From NCBI GenBank assembly GCA_946479015.1, contig CAMLEQ010000002.1, positions 1 to 44,524 on the forward strand: a stretch of 44,524 bases of DNA, in the 5' to 3' direction. Shown here piece by piece: positions 37,236 through 44,524 of this stretch. This DNA is from an uncultured Gemmatimonadota bacterium (GTDB lineage: Bacteria; Gemmatimonadota; Gemmatimonadetes; Gemmatimonadales; Gemmatimonadaceae). Under the pieces are notes generated by a model. It had not been told where the DNA came from and ran no database searches. It saw nothing but the letters and a program-made list of their open reading frames with translations. The position numbers were made by a program, and so were the translations under genes. Position 1 is the stretch's first letter. Every line of letters starts with the position of its first letter.

Positions 37236-37439
37236 TCAGCTCAGTCGCTGGACGTTCGCGGCGTGCAACCCCTTCTCGCCGCTGCGAATCTCGAACTCCA
37301 CCTCTTGCCCTTCGGAGAGCGTCTTGAAGCCGTCCATCGTGATCGCGGAAAAATGCACGAAGACGTCCTCACCACCCTCCTGCTCAATGAAGCCGTAGCC
37401 CTTGGCGTCATTGAACCACTTCACTTTCCCTCTGGCCAT
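37236..37439 (-). CDS. csp: Cold-shock protein, mirror copy
   Basis: Same 67-residue cold-shock domain as 7086-7289, with AGGAGG eight bases before ATG. Confidence 0.97.
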   Translation of the reverse strand: MARGKVKWFNDAKGYGFIEQEGGEDVFVHFSAITMDGFKTLSEGQEVEFEIRSGEKGLHAANVQRLS

Positions 37440-37472
37440 TCGAGCTGCCTCCTGCGGGGTGAAACGGATCCT

Positions 37473-37509
37473 GCACCACGTTGTGCTGGGCAAACCAACG
37501 GCGGTTTGC
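37473..37509 (-). promoter_or_regulatory. Cold-shock mRNA leader hairpins, mirror copy
   Basis: Mirror of 7016-7052: GCAAACC/GGTTTGC and GCAC/GTGC stems. Confidence 0.5.
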
Positions 37510-37516
37510 GAGCGCC

Positions 37517-37545
37517 TATATATGTTCAAATTGAGATTTTGTCAA
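37517..37545 (-). promoter_or_regulatory. Cold-shock gene promoter, mirror copy
   Basis: Minus-strand TTGACA, 17 bases, TATATA; overlaps the stop of the preceding kinase-like gene. Confidence 0.88.
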
Positions 37546-38174
37546 GAGAACATCATGCGCCACAACAGGATACCCACAGCCATCCCCACGGCCACTCGAG
37601 CGTTGTCGTCGCCCGGCCCCGCCGCCCGTTCCGCGAGCGCCGCCGCGACGGCGCCTGTAAGGCTCGCCCCTAGCGAGAGATGCGAGACTCCCACCGCGCC
37701 GGCGAAGGCAGCGGTCAGGCAGGCGAGGCTCCCCGCCACCGTCTTGCCCCCTCCAACCCCTTCCATGCTCCCCCTCCCCCGCCAACGCCAGCTGCTCCAG
37801 CCGCGTCCCACCACCGCCGCCGCGGCATCGCCGACGGTCACCGCCCACGCCGCCGCGATCGCCACCTGACGCGAGAGCAGCAGCACCACCAGGAACAGCG
37901 TGGCGAACAGCCACGTCGCCCCCGACCAGCTCGCTCGCTCGTGCTCGCGCAGCAGGGGACCGACCGCCTTCATGAACAGCACGTGCCCCCGCATGCTCCG
38001 AAGCCGCACGAGCTCGACGATGAGCGCGACGGCGAGCAGCACGCCCAGCCCGAGCAGCAGCGTGCCACGCGGGATGCCACGAGCGTACGCGAGTGGAACG
38101 GCGACCAGGATGAGGTGCAGCGCCTTGCGCGCGATCTCGTCGCGGAGCGACAGTGCGACGGGTTCGGGGCGCAC
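37542..38174 (-). CDS. Polyprenol/diacylglycerol-kinase-like membrane protein, mirror copy
   Basis: Same 210 residues as 6351-6983, with GDAAAAVVGR and GGGKTVAGS motifs. It lies five bases after the GWxTD gene. Confidence 0.75.
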   Translation of the reverse strand: MRPEPVALSLRDEIARKALHLILVAVPLAYARGIPRGTLLLGLGVLLAVALIVELVRLRSMRGHVLFMKAVGPLLREHERASWSGATWLFATLFLVVLLLSRQVAIAAAWAVTVGDAAAAVVGRGWSSWRWRGRGSMEGVGGGKTVAGSLACLTAAFAGAVGVSHLSLGASLTGAVAAALAERAAGPGDDNARVAVGMAVGILLWRMMFS

Positions 38175-38179
38175 TCCGG

Positions 38180-39577
38180 TCAGTGCAGGCGCTCTTGCCG
38201 CGCGATCTGCTGGAACTGCGCCTCGCTCGCCGGCGTCAAGCGCCAGCGGCCGAATCCCGTCTGGTCGATGAAGACGAGCTGGGACTGGAACCGGCTGTAC
38301 TCCCAGACCTGCGCGCGCCCGCGCGTGCTCACCCCCGCGCCCCCCTGATCCAGCAACTGGTCCGGCTCTCCCAGCGTGATGTAGACCTCGCCCCGGTCGG
38401 TGAGCCACCCCGGCCCGCCCTCCTCGGTGAACCGCTGGTTCGCCGACTGGATCCGCGCGAAATAGTCGCGCAGCCCCTCGTGCTCCGGCGTCGACGTCAC
38501 GGGATCGGAGCTCTTCCAGAACGCGGCCCATGCTTCCGCCTGCCGTTCGGGCGAGGTGTCGCGCAGTGCCTGCAGCCGCTCCGGGGTGGCGTAGTAGCGA
38601 AGGTATCCGAGCAGCTCGTCGAACGACATCACCCCGAGCTGGTCGCCGAACGTCACGAGCATCGGCGTCGCCGACGAGTCGGCCGAGCCGACCACCGATG
38701 CGTCGATCTCGAGCCGCCCCACGCCGATGCGCGGCACGGGAAAGTTCAGCACCGCCGCCGCGATCGCGCCCGTATGCGCCAACTGCACCGTGTCGCGCAG
38801 CACCGGCTGGCGCTGTGCGTTCAGCACGCTCACCGCCACGCGCGCATCCGGCGCGAGCCCGTAGCCCTCGACGTACACGGGCGCGAGCGAGTCGCGCCCG
38901 AACACGACCGTCGCGCGGGAATTGGCGATCAGCGTGGGGAGGGAGTCGGTGCCGGCACGCGGCGTGGCCTGGTGCACGGGCACGAGCGAGGAGAGCGCGC
39001 CGCCGCCGAATCGCGGCACGGAGATGGGGATCTGCTGCACCGCGGCGTTGGTGCCCGCCTGGTCCCGCACCGTGATCGCGAGCGTGTACTGTCCCGGCGC
39101 CGCCTGCAGGAACTGCTGGAACACGATGCTCTCGTCCGTCCGCGTCGTCTCCTTGAACGAGCTCACGCGGACGCTCTCGCGCGCTTCGCTGTGCCGCGCC
39201 GTCGTGCCCCCCTGCTGCAGGTCGAGGAGCACCGCGTACTCCGCGCGCTGCACCGCGCCATCACTCGCGAACGTCAGCGAGCGGTTGGCCATCGACAGCG
39301 TCACCAGCACGCAGGTGCTGTCCGGCGTCGTCCCCGCCAGATAGCGGACCATGCCGATGAAGGGGAGGGGCGGCCCCTGCACGATGAGACCGGCCTCCCG
39401 GTACCCCGCCGTCGGATCGAGCCCGGGGATGGATGCCCCGCGCGCCCTCGGGGCCACTCCCGCATCGCCAGGGCTTCGCGATTGCGCTCGCGGCGCGCAC
39501 GCTACGACCGACACGAGAACCGCGAGATGCGACGCCCGCACGCGTGCCGTACGGAAGCCGTCGAGGAGTGCCGACAT
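38180..39577 (-). CDS. GWxTD-domain lipoprotein, mirror copy
   Basis: Same 465 residues as 4948-6345: lipobox VVAC (C27) and C-terminal GWLTD at 390-394. Confidence 0.86.
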   Translation of the reverse strand: MSALLDGFRTARVRASHLAVLVSVVACAPRAQSRSPGDAGVAPRARGASIPGLDPTAGYREAGLIVQGPPLPFIGMVRYLAGTTPDSTCVLVTLSMANRSLTFASDGAVQRAEYAVLLDLQQGGTTARHSEARESVRVSSFKETTRTDESIVFQQFLQAAPGQYTLAITVRDQAGTNAAVQQIPISVPRFGGGALSSLVPVHQATPRAGTDSLPTLIANSRATVVFGRDSLAPVYVEGYGLAPDARVAVSVLNAQRQPVLRDTVQLAHTGAIAAAVLNFPVPRIGVGRLEIDASVVGSADSSATPMLVTFGDQLGVMSFDELLGYLRYYATPERLQALRDTSPERQAEAWAAFWKSSDPVTSTPEHEGLRDYFARIQSANQRFTEEGGPGWLTDRGEVYITLGEPDQLLDQGGAGVSTRGRAQVWEYSRFQSQLVFIDQTGFGRWRLTPASEAQFQQIARQERLH

Positions 39578-39608
39578 GTAGGCTGGGGCTCCGAATGAGA
39601 GGGGGAGA

Positions 39609-39633
39609 ATCACGCGTGATACCCGTCGCGTGA
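39609..39633. promoter_or_regulatory. ATCACGCGTGAT palindrome and half-site, mirror copy
   Basis: Mirror of 4892-4916, between the divergent lipoprotein and kinase genes. Confidence 0.4.
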
Positions 39634-39649
39634 CCGAAGTTGCCCGCGC

Positions 39650-39677
39650 TTGCTCCACCTCGCGGGGCTCGTTAGCT
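39650..39677 (+). promoter_or_regulatory. Ser/Thr kinase promoter candidate, mirror copy
   Basis: TTGCTC, 16 bases, TTAGCT, seven bases to GTG. Confidence 0.4.
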
Positions 39678-39684
39678 TCGCCGC

Positions 39685-40599
39685 GTGACCCGCGAAAACC
39701 TCACAGGAACGACGCTCGCCGGATACACGCTTCACGATATGGTCGGCGAGGGTGGAACGGCAGTGGTGTACCGCGCCGACCACCCTCAGCACGGCACCGT
39801 GGCCGTGAAAGTCCTCCGTGAGAAGCTGAGGAACGACCGCACCGCGGTCGCTCGATTCCTCCGCGAGGCATCGTACGGCACGCGGGTCCTGCACCCCAAC
39901 GTGGTGCGAACGATCGAGATCGGGGAGATGCGCCCCGGCGTGCACTTCCTCTCCACCGAGTGGGCGTCCGGGGAGCTTCTGGAGAAGTACGCCAAGCGCA
40001 ACGCGCCGCTCCCCCCAGGCGACGTCGCCGACATCATCCGCCAGATCGCCGCGGCCGTGAACGCCGCCCACGCGGCCGGCATCATCCATCGGGATCTGAA
40101 GCCCGAGAACGTGATGTACGATCCGGAGACCAAGCAGGTGAAGCTGCTCGACTTCGGCATCGCGGCGCAGACGGATCTGGCTCCCGAGGAGCGGCTGACC
40201 CGGGCGGGGTTCTTCGTCGGCACCCTCCTGTACGTGGCGCCCGAGGCCCTCTCCGGCCAACTGGTGACGGCCGCCGCCGATCAGTACAGTCTCGCCACGA
40301 TCGCGTACTATCTCCTCAGCGGCTGTCATCCCTACGTCGGAAAGTCCCAGCGCGAGATGTTCACGCAACTGCTCTCGCAGCCGCCGATCCCGCTCGGCAC
40401 GGCGCGGAAGGGACTCGTCATCGAGCCGGCCGTCGAAGCCGTCGTGATGAGGGGGCTCGCGCGGAATCCCGCCGAGCGCTACCCCGACGTGCTCACCTTC
40501 GCGAGCGAGCTGCAGGCCGCCATCGCCGCGCCGCCCGCGCGCCGCGACAACTTCCTCACCAAGATGAAGTCCTTCCTGCACCGCGACGAGCGGAGCTGA
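39685..40599 (+). CDS. PknB-like Ser/Thr protein kinase, mirror copy
   Basis: Same 304-residue soluble kinase as 3926-4840 (K42, D137, DFG 156-158), starting at GTG 39685. Confidence 0.92.
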   Translation: MTRENLTGTTLAGYTLHDMVGEGGTAVVYRADHPQHGTVAVKVLREKLRNDRTAVARFLREASYGTRVLHPNVVRTIEIGEMRPGVHFLSTEWASGELLEKYAKRNAPLPPGDVADIIRQIAAAVNAAHAAGIIHRDLKPENVMYDPETKQVKLLDFGIAAQTDLAPEERLTRAGFFVGTLLYVAPEALSGQLVTAAADQYSLATIAYYLLSGCHPYVGKSQREMFTQLLSQPPIPLGTARKGLVIEPAVEAVVMRGLARNPAERYPDVLTFASELQAAIAAPPARRDNFLTKMKSFLHRDERS

Positions 40600-40611
40600 T
40601 CGGCACGCCGG

Positions 40612-42387
40612 TCACCCGGCGCGGACGGACGGCTCGGCGTGGCGCGCCTCGTCGGTGATCCCCCGCGCGGAAGCCGTCACCTCCTCATCGACCGGCAGCC
40701 ACACCGAGAACGTCGAGCCCTTCCCGAGCTCGCTGTCCACCGTCAGATCCCCGCCGAGCAGCCGCGCGAGGCGGCGGGAGATCGGCAGGCCGAGTCCCGT
40801 GCCGCGCTGCATGGAGTCGCTGCGCGGCCCCGCGTTCACCTGCTCGAACTCCTCGAAGATGCGCTGCCGGTCGGCCGGCGCGATCCCCATCCCGCTGTCG
40901 GCGACCTGGAGCACGATCCACTTGCGCGACGCCGGCGCTCCCACCCCTGTGCCCGCGACGCCGAGCGTCGCCACCGCCGGTCCGCCCACACCACCTGGCG
41001 TGCCCGGACTCGTCGGCGCCTCCTCCCTCGACGAGGCGAGCCGGGCCCGCACGGCGATCCCGCCGGAGGAGGTGAACTTGATCGCGTTCCCGAGCAGGTT
41101 CAGGAGGATCTGTCGCAGGTGCATCGGATCCGTGCTGATCCGGGGAAGCGACGAGCTCACGGCGACCGAGAGGTTGAGCCCCCGGTCGCTCACCAGCGAC
41201 TCCACCTCGCTCGCCACGTTCAGCACGAACGGCCGCAGATCCACCGGCTCCACGTGCACCTCGAGCCGGCCGGCGGCCATCTTCGCCAGATCGAGAATCT
41301 GATCGACGAGTTGCCGCAGATGGTTCGCCGACGACGCGATGCGGTCCACCGGCGCGATCTGCCGCGGCGCCAGATCCCCGTAGACGCCATCGCGCAACAG
41401 CTCGACGAACCCCACGATCGCGTTCAGCGGCGTGCGCAGCTCGTGCGACACGTTCGCGAGGAACTCGCTCTTCGCCCGGTTGGCGCGCAGCAGCTCGGCC
41501 GAGAGGCGTTCCAATTCGCTCGAGCGCTCCGCGAGCCGCTGTCCCTGCCGGCGCTCGTGCAGCAGCATCACGATGAGCGCACCGAGCGTCGCCAGGCCGA
41601 CGCCCCAGAGCAGGAAATGCGCGCGCTCGTCGCCGGTCGGCCGCTCCACCACCACGCGCCACATCGCGCCCCCCGGCGTGCTGAGCATCGACCAGTCGCG
41701 CCGCACCGGCAAGCGGGAGGGGGAGGAGTCGCCGGGGCGCACGGTGACCGTGTCCGCGCCAGCGAGCACGATCAGGCGCCCCCGCAGATGCGGTCTCCCC
41801 TGCGCCACGTTGGCCAGGATCGCGTCCGATGCGATCGTGCCGCCCACGAAGCCGCGAAACCGCCCGGCGACGAAGATCGGCTGCAACAGCACGAACCCGC
41901 GCTCACCCGTGAAGAGACGTCCGGGCGCCGAGATCTGCGGGCGACGCGTCAGGCGCGCGCGACGCGCGAGCACGCCCGTACCGAGCTCGGAGAGCGTGTC
42001 GACGTCCACCCCTTCCGGCAGCGCTCCCGCCTGCGCCCCCAGCAGGTGCTCCGCGATCACGTGCCCCGCCGTGTCGGTCACCCAGATGCGGCGATACGCG
42101 GAGGCATAGCCCCCGAGCGAGCCGACGAGCAGGTGGAACTGCTCGGGCGTCACGCGCCGCGTGGTGTCGAGATACAGCCCGCGCACGGACTGCAGCGCTT
42201 CGGCGTGCACGGCGAGGAAGCCCTCGATCAGCGCCGCCGATTCCACCGCTTCCACCTGGACCTCCGCACGACTCGATTCCGACAGCGTGCGGTCGACCGC
42301 GAACAAGCCAGCGAGCGCGAAGAGGAGCGCGAGCGAGAGAGCGATCGATGAAGGACGGAGACGAGCGGGCGAGAAAAACGGTCGCAC
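40612..42387 (-). CDS. CHASE-like sensor histidine kinase, mirror copy
   Basis: Identical 591-residue sensor to 2138-3913: two membrane spans, CHASE-like domain, HisKA with H315, and HATPase_c with the Gly/Pro-rich insertion. Confidence 0.87.
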   Translation of the reverse strand: MRPFFSPARLRPSSIALSLALLFALAGLFAVDRTLSESSRAEVQVEAVESAALIEGFLAVHAEALQSVRGLYLDTTRRVTPEQFHLLVGSLGGYASAYRRIWVTDTAGHVIAEHLLGAQAGALPEGVDVDTLSELGTGVLARRARLTRRPQISAPGRLFTGERGFVLLQPIFVAGRFRGFVGGTIASDAILANVAQGRPHLRGRLIVLAGADTVTVRPGDSSPSRLPVRRDWSMLSTPGGAMWRVVVERPTGDERAHFLLWGVGLATLGALIVMLLHERRQGQRLAERSSELERLSAELLRANRAKSEFLANVSHELRTPLNAIVGFVELLRDGVYGDLAPRQIAPVDRIASSANHLRQLVDQILDLAKMAAGRLEVHVEPVDLRPFVLNVASEVESLVSDRGLNLSVAVSSSLPRISTDPMHLRQILLNLLGNAIKFTSSGGIAVRARLASSREEAPTSPGTPGGVGGPAVATLGVAGTGVGAPASRKWIVLQVADSGMGIAPADRQRIFEEFEQVNAGPRSDSMQRGTGLGLPISRRLARLLGGDLTVDSELGKGSTFSVWLPVDEEVTASARGITDEARHAEPSVRAG

Positions 42388-42421
42388 GGTCCTCCCGACG
42401 AGAGACCACGAGGGTGCGCGA

Positions 42422-42450
42422 TTGACGATGCGTCGGCCACCCGGTAAGCT
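42422..42450 (+). promoter_or_regulatory. pyrE promoter, mirror copy
   Basis: TTGACG (42422-42427), 17 bases, TAAGCT (42445-42450), seven bases to ATG. Confidence 0.65.
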
Positions 42451-42457
42451 ACCCGCC

Positions 42458-43024
42458 ATGACCGAGCACGATCGGCTGGTCCGGCTCCTCGCGACACGAT
42501 CCGCGAAGCGTGGGCAGTTCACCCTGGCTTCGGGGCGGCAATCCTCACTCTACATCGACGCCCGGCTCACGACAATGAGCCCCGATGGCCTGGCGCTCAT
42601 CGGACCGCTCGGTATCGCGGCACTGCACGCCACGGGGTGGAACGTGGCCGCGGTGGGCGGGCTCACGCTCGGCGCCGATCCCATATCGTACGCCATCGCC
42701 TACGCGAGTGCGAGCACCGAGCGCCCCCTCCGGGCGTTCACGGTGCGGAAGGAAGCCAAGGCGCACGGGACGGGAAAGCTCATCGAGGGCCCGTTCCGTG
42801 AAGGAGACCGGGTGGCGATCATCGAGGATGTGATCACCACCGGCGGCTCGGCGCTCAAGGCCGTGGACGCCGTGCGTGCCGCCGGTGGGATCATCGCCGG
42901 TGTGCTCGCGCTGGTGGACCGCGAGGAGGGCGGGCGTGAGGCGATCGAAGCAGCGGGCCTCGAGGTCGTCTCCCTCGCGCGCGCGACGGACATCGTCGCG
43001 GTCATGCCGGCCGCGGCATGCTGA
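42458..43024 (+). CDS. pyrE: Orotate phosphoribosyltransferase, mirror copy
   Basis: Same 188 residues as 1501-2067. In this orientation the ATG at 42458 is easily seen after TAAGCTacccgcc. The PRPP motif IIEDVITTGGSA is intact. Confidence 0.93.
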   Translation: MTEHDRLVRLLATRSAKRGQFTLASGRQSSLYIDARLTTMSPDGLALIGPLGIAALHATGWNVAAVGGLTLGADPISYAIAYASASTERPLRAFTVRKEAKAHGTGKLIEGPFREGDRVAIIEDVITTGGSALKAVDAVRAAGGIIAGVLALVDREEGGREAIEAAGLEVVSLARATDIVAVMPAAAC

Positions 43025-43040
43025 CGCCGCGCGGCATCGC

Positions 43041-43958
43041 TCACCCGCCGCGCATCTCCGCCGCGCCCGCGCGTCGCTCCGTCGGCGCCCCGCCATCCTG
43101 CCACCGCGGCGCGGAGGACAGCGGGTTGAAGGAGCGGAGCGTGTCGAGGTAGGGAAGGACCAGCTCCTCCCGGAAGCGCTGCAGCATCCCCTCGCCGTCG
43201 TAGCGCTGCCGGAATTCCAGCGCCGTCATCCCCAGCAGCGTCCGCACGTGTCGGCCAAAGCTCTGCGGCGACGAGTACTCGAGATGGTTCGCCACGTTGG
43301 CGACCGACAGCCCGGGGTTCTCGAAGATCCTCGCGGCCTGGACCAGTCGGGCGATGGCGAGGTAGCGCTTCGGCGCCGGCAGTCGCGCGCGAAAGAACCG
43401 GCTCATGAGCGTGCTCGGCACCACCTGGAGCCGGGCCGAGAGCGCGCGGACCGTGGTGACGCGCGGCGTCAATCGGAAGAGCGCCTCGAAGAAGCGCCAG
43501 CAGTCCTCCGGCGCGCCAGCCAGGTCGATCGACAGTTGCGCCAGCGCCAGCCGCTCGATGTCCCCTGCGCGATCGGCGATCAGCACCTCGCGGAGCTCGC
43601 GCCATCCCGCCGGCTGCCGGACATCGATCAACGAGCGCACCCCGGACTGCCCCAACGACAACACCGCGCGCGGCGTCTCGGGCTCGAGCCGCGTGAGGAG
43701 CGCCACGGCGGGAACGCGCGGGAACTCCCGGACGAGCCGAGCCACGCGAGAGACATCGCCATCCGCACAGCGCGCGACCGACACCACCACCGCGCTCACC
43801 CGCTGTTCACGGAGGTCGCGGAGCACATCATCCAGGGAATCGCGATGGAGCGCTCGGTAGAGGCCTTCCCCAGCGGCATCCACTCTGGGACGTTCCGCCG
43901 GCAGGAGAACGGTCGCGATCGGAGTCAGCGAGGGGCGAAGTGCGGGTGCGGGGCACAT
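43041..43958 (-). CDS. AraC-type helix-turn-helix regulator, mirror copy
   Basis: This encodes the same 305 residues as 567-1484, with the C-terminal AraC recognition unit intact. It again converges with pyrE. Confidence 0.8.
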   Translation of the reverse strand: MCPAPALRPSLTPIATVLLPAERPRVDAAGEGLYRALHRDSLDDVLRDLREQRVSAVVVSVARCADGDVSRVARLVREFPRVPAVALLTRLEPETPRAVLSLGQSGVRSLIDVRQPAGWRELREVLIADRAGDIERLALAQLSIDLAGAPEDCWRFFEALFRLTPRVTTVRALSARLQVVPSTLMSRFFRARLPAPKRYLAIARLVQAARIFENPGLSVANVANHLEYSSPQSFGRHVRTLLGMTALEFRQRYDGEGMLQRFREELVLPYLDTLRSFNPLSSAPRWQDGGAPTERRAGAAEMRGG

Positions 43959-44212
43959 GATTTCCTCGCGCGCAGGTGTGAGCGGGCCGGGGTCGAGCGG
44001 CAGGGTAGGGCCCCCCGTCAGCGCCGCGTCACCATGGCGTGGCGGAAACGATGATGGTGGGACCGCTCGGCGTCAGCGATCGAGGGTGCGGCAGCGCGTC
44101 AGGCGTGCGCCGGCGATGCGCCGTGACGCCGCGGTCCGCTCGAACCGCGGTCCATCACGGGTCGGCGGATCCGGCCGGTTCCGGCAATGGTGCACCGAAA
44201 GTATCCATGTGA

Positions 44213-44223
44213 TACCAAATACC
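44213..44223 (-). repeat. Third GGTATTTGGTA box, mirror copy
   Basis: Minus-strand copy of the isolated 11-base box seen at 302-312. Confidence 0.45.
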
Positions 44224-44382
44224 ACGCGCTCTCGTGCGCCCACAGCGTGGCACGTTCCTGATTTAATGACGATCTGCAACCATTACAATGAAGCAGAGCA
44301 TGGAATCGGCTAATGATATATATTAGTATATAATTACTATATCTGGCGATCGACGGCGCTCGAGAGGAAGATGAAATCGGGT

Positions 44383-44407
44383 ATTTGGTAACTATTCAAT
44401 ACCAAAT
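44383..44407. promoter_or_regulatory. Inverted ATTTGGTA repeat, mirror copy
   Basis: Mirror of the candidate operator at 118-142; ATTTGGTA and TACCAAAT separated by nine bases. Confidence 0.5.
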
Positions 44408-44435
44408 AACCAGTCGCTCACCCCCTCCCCGCGCA

Positions 44436-44464
44436 TGGCCCGACCCGCTCGATGCGGTTATATT
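44436..44464 (+). promoter_or_regulatory. rnpB promoter, mirror copy
   Basis: TGGCCC, 17-base spacer, TATATT just before the RNase P RNA 5' end. Confidence 0.55.
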
Positions 44465-44468
44465 TCGG

Positions 44469-44524
44469 GGTGGATCGGCTGGCCGGACGGTCGCGGCGGA
44501 GCTCGCTTCGCCGAGGAAAGTCCG
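44469..44524 (+). ncRNA. rnpB: RNase P RNA 5' part, mirror copy, cut by the window edge
   Basis: In forward orientation this copy runs from the P1/P2 segment (CTGGCCGGACGGTCGC) through P3 (44495-44512) to GAGGAAAGTCCG, the last base of the window. It is the exact mirror of the truncated copy at the left end. Confidence 0.88.

Larger units (their letters stand above)
43959..44435. other. Intergenic region between the regulator and rnpB, mirror copy
   Basis: Same content as 90-566: no gene seen. It holds the ATTTGGTA boxes (44213-44223 and 44383-44407), an AT-rich patch (44310-44343) and a GC hairpin (44129-44150). Confidence 0.6.

Overview
The window is one 22,262-base segment followed immediately by its exact reverse complement. 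Position x on the + strand matches position 44525-x on the - strand from end to end, with no spacer and no difference that I could find. The turn lies between 22262 and 22263. Every gene therefore appears twice, on opposite strands, and the window holds about 22 kb of unique information. Duplicated copies of normally single-copy genes (polA, pyrE, rnpB), complete identity and the missing spacer all point to an assembly or template fold-back artefact rather than a stable chromosomal palindrome. Arm A is 1-22262 and arm B is 22263-44524. Arm A entries carry the full annotation; arm B entries give the mirrored coordinates.

The DNA is very GC-rich and densely coded, with GTG/TTG starts, sigma-70-like promoters, several apparently leaderless genes, lipoproteins and type IV pilins. 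The GWxTD-domain lipoprotein is typical of Gemmatimonadota, Acidobacteriota and related phyla. A Gemmatimonadota-like chromosome is my best guess; this is inference, not a database match.

Layout of arm A: (1) 1-566: the 5' end of the RNase P RNA gene, cut by the window edge, then a regulatory stretch with AT-rich DNA and repeated ATTTGGTA boxes. (2) 567-4840: an AraC-type regulator, pyrE, a CHASE-domain histidine kinase and a soluble Ser/Thr protein kinase. (3) 4948-7289: the GWxTD lipoprotein, a polyprenol/diacylglycerol-kinase-like membrane protein, and a cold-shock protein with a near-consensus promoter and a structured leader. (4) 7470-10412: DNA polymerase I, preceded by a strong terminator. 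(5) 10623-11928: two tandem type IV pilin paralogues, the second with a sigma-54-like promoter, and a small DUF4031-like protein. (6) 11873-14326: a PlsC-type acyltransferase and an unrecognised lipoprotein. (7) 14339-22202: an eight-gene minus-strand operon made of a BMP-family substrate-binding lipoprotein, a Nif3-like protein, a double ABC ATPase, an MFS transporter, a small membrane protein, two permeases and a metallophosphoesterase.

The ABC operon is the most coherent functional unit. It looks like a BMP-type (nucleoside/purine-like) importer with extra transport and hydrolase genes interleaved and translationally coupled. Its own promoter is lost because the fold-back point lies only 60 bases upstream of the first gene. 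I see no CRISPR array, transposase, phage gene, tRNA or toxin-antitoxin pair.
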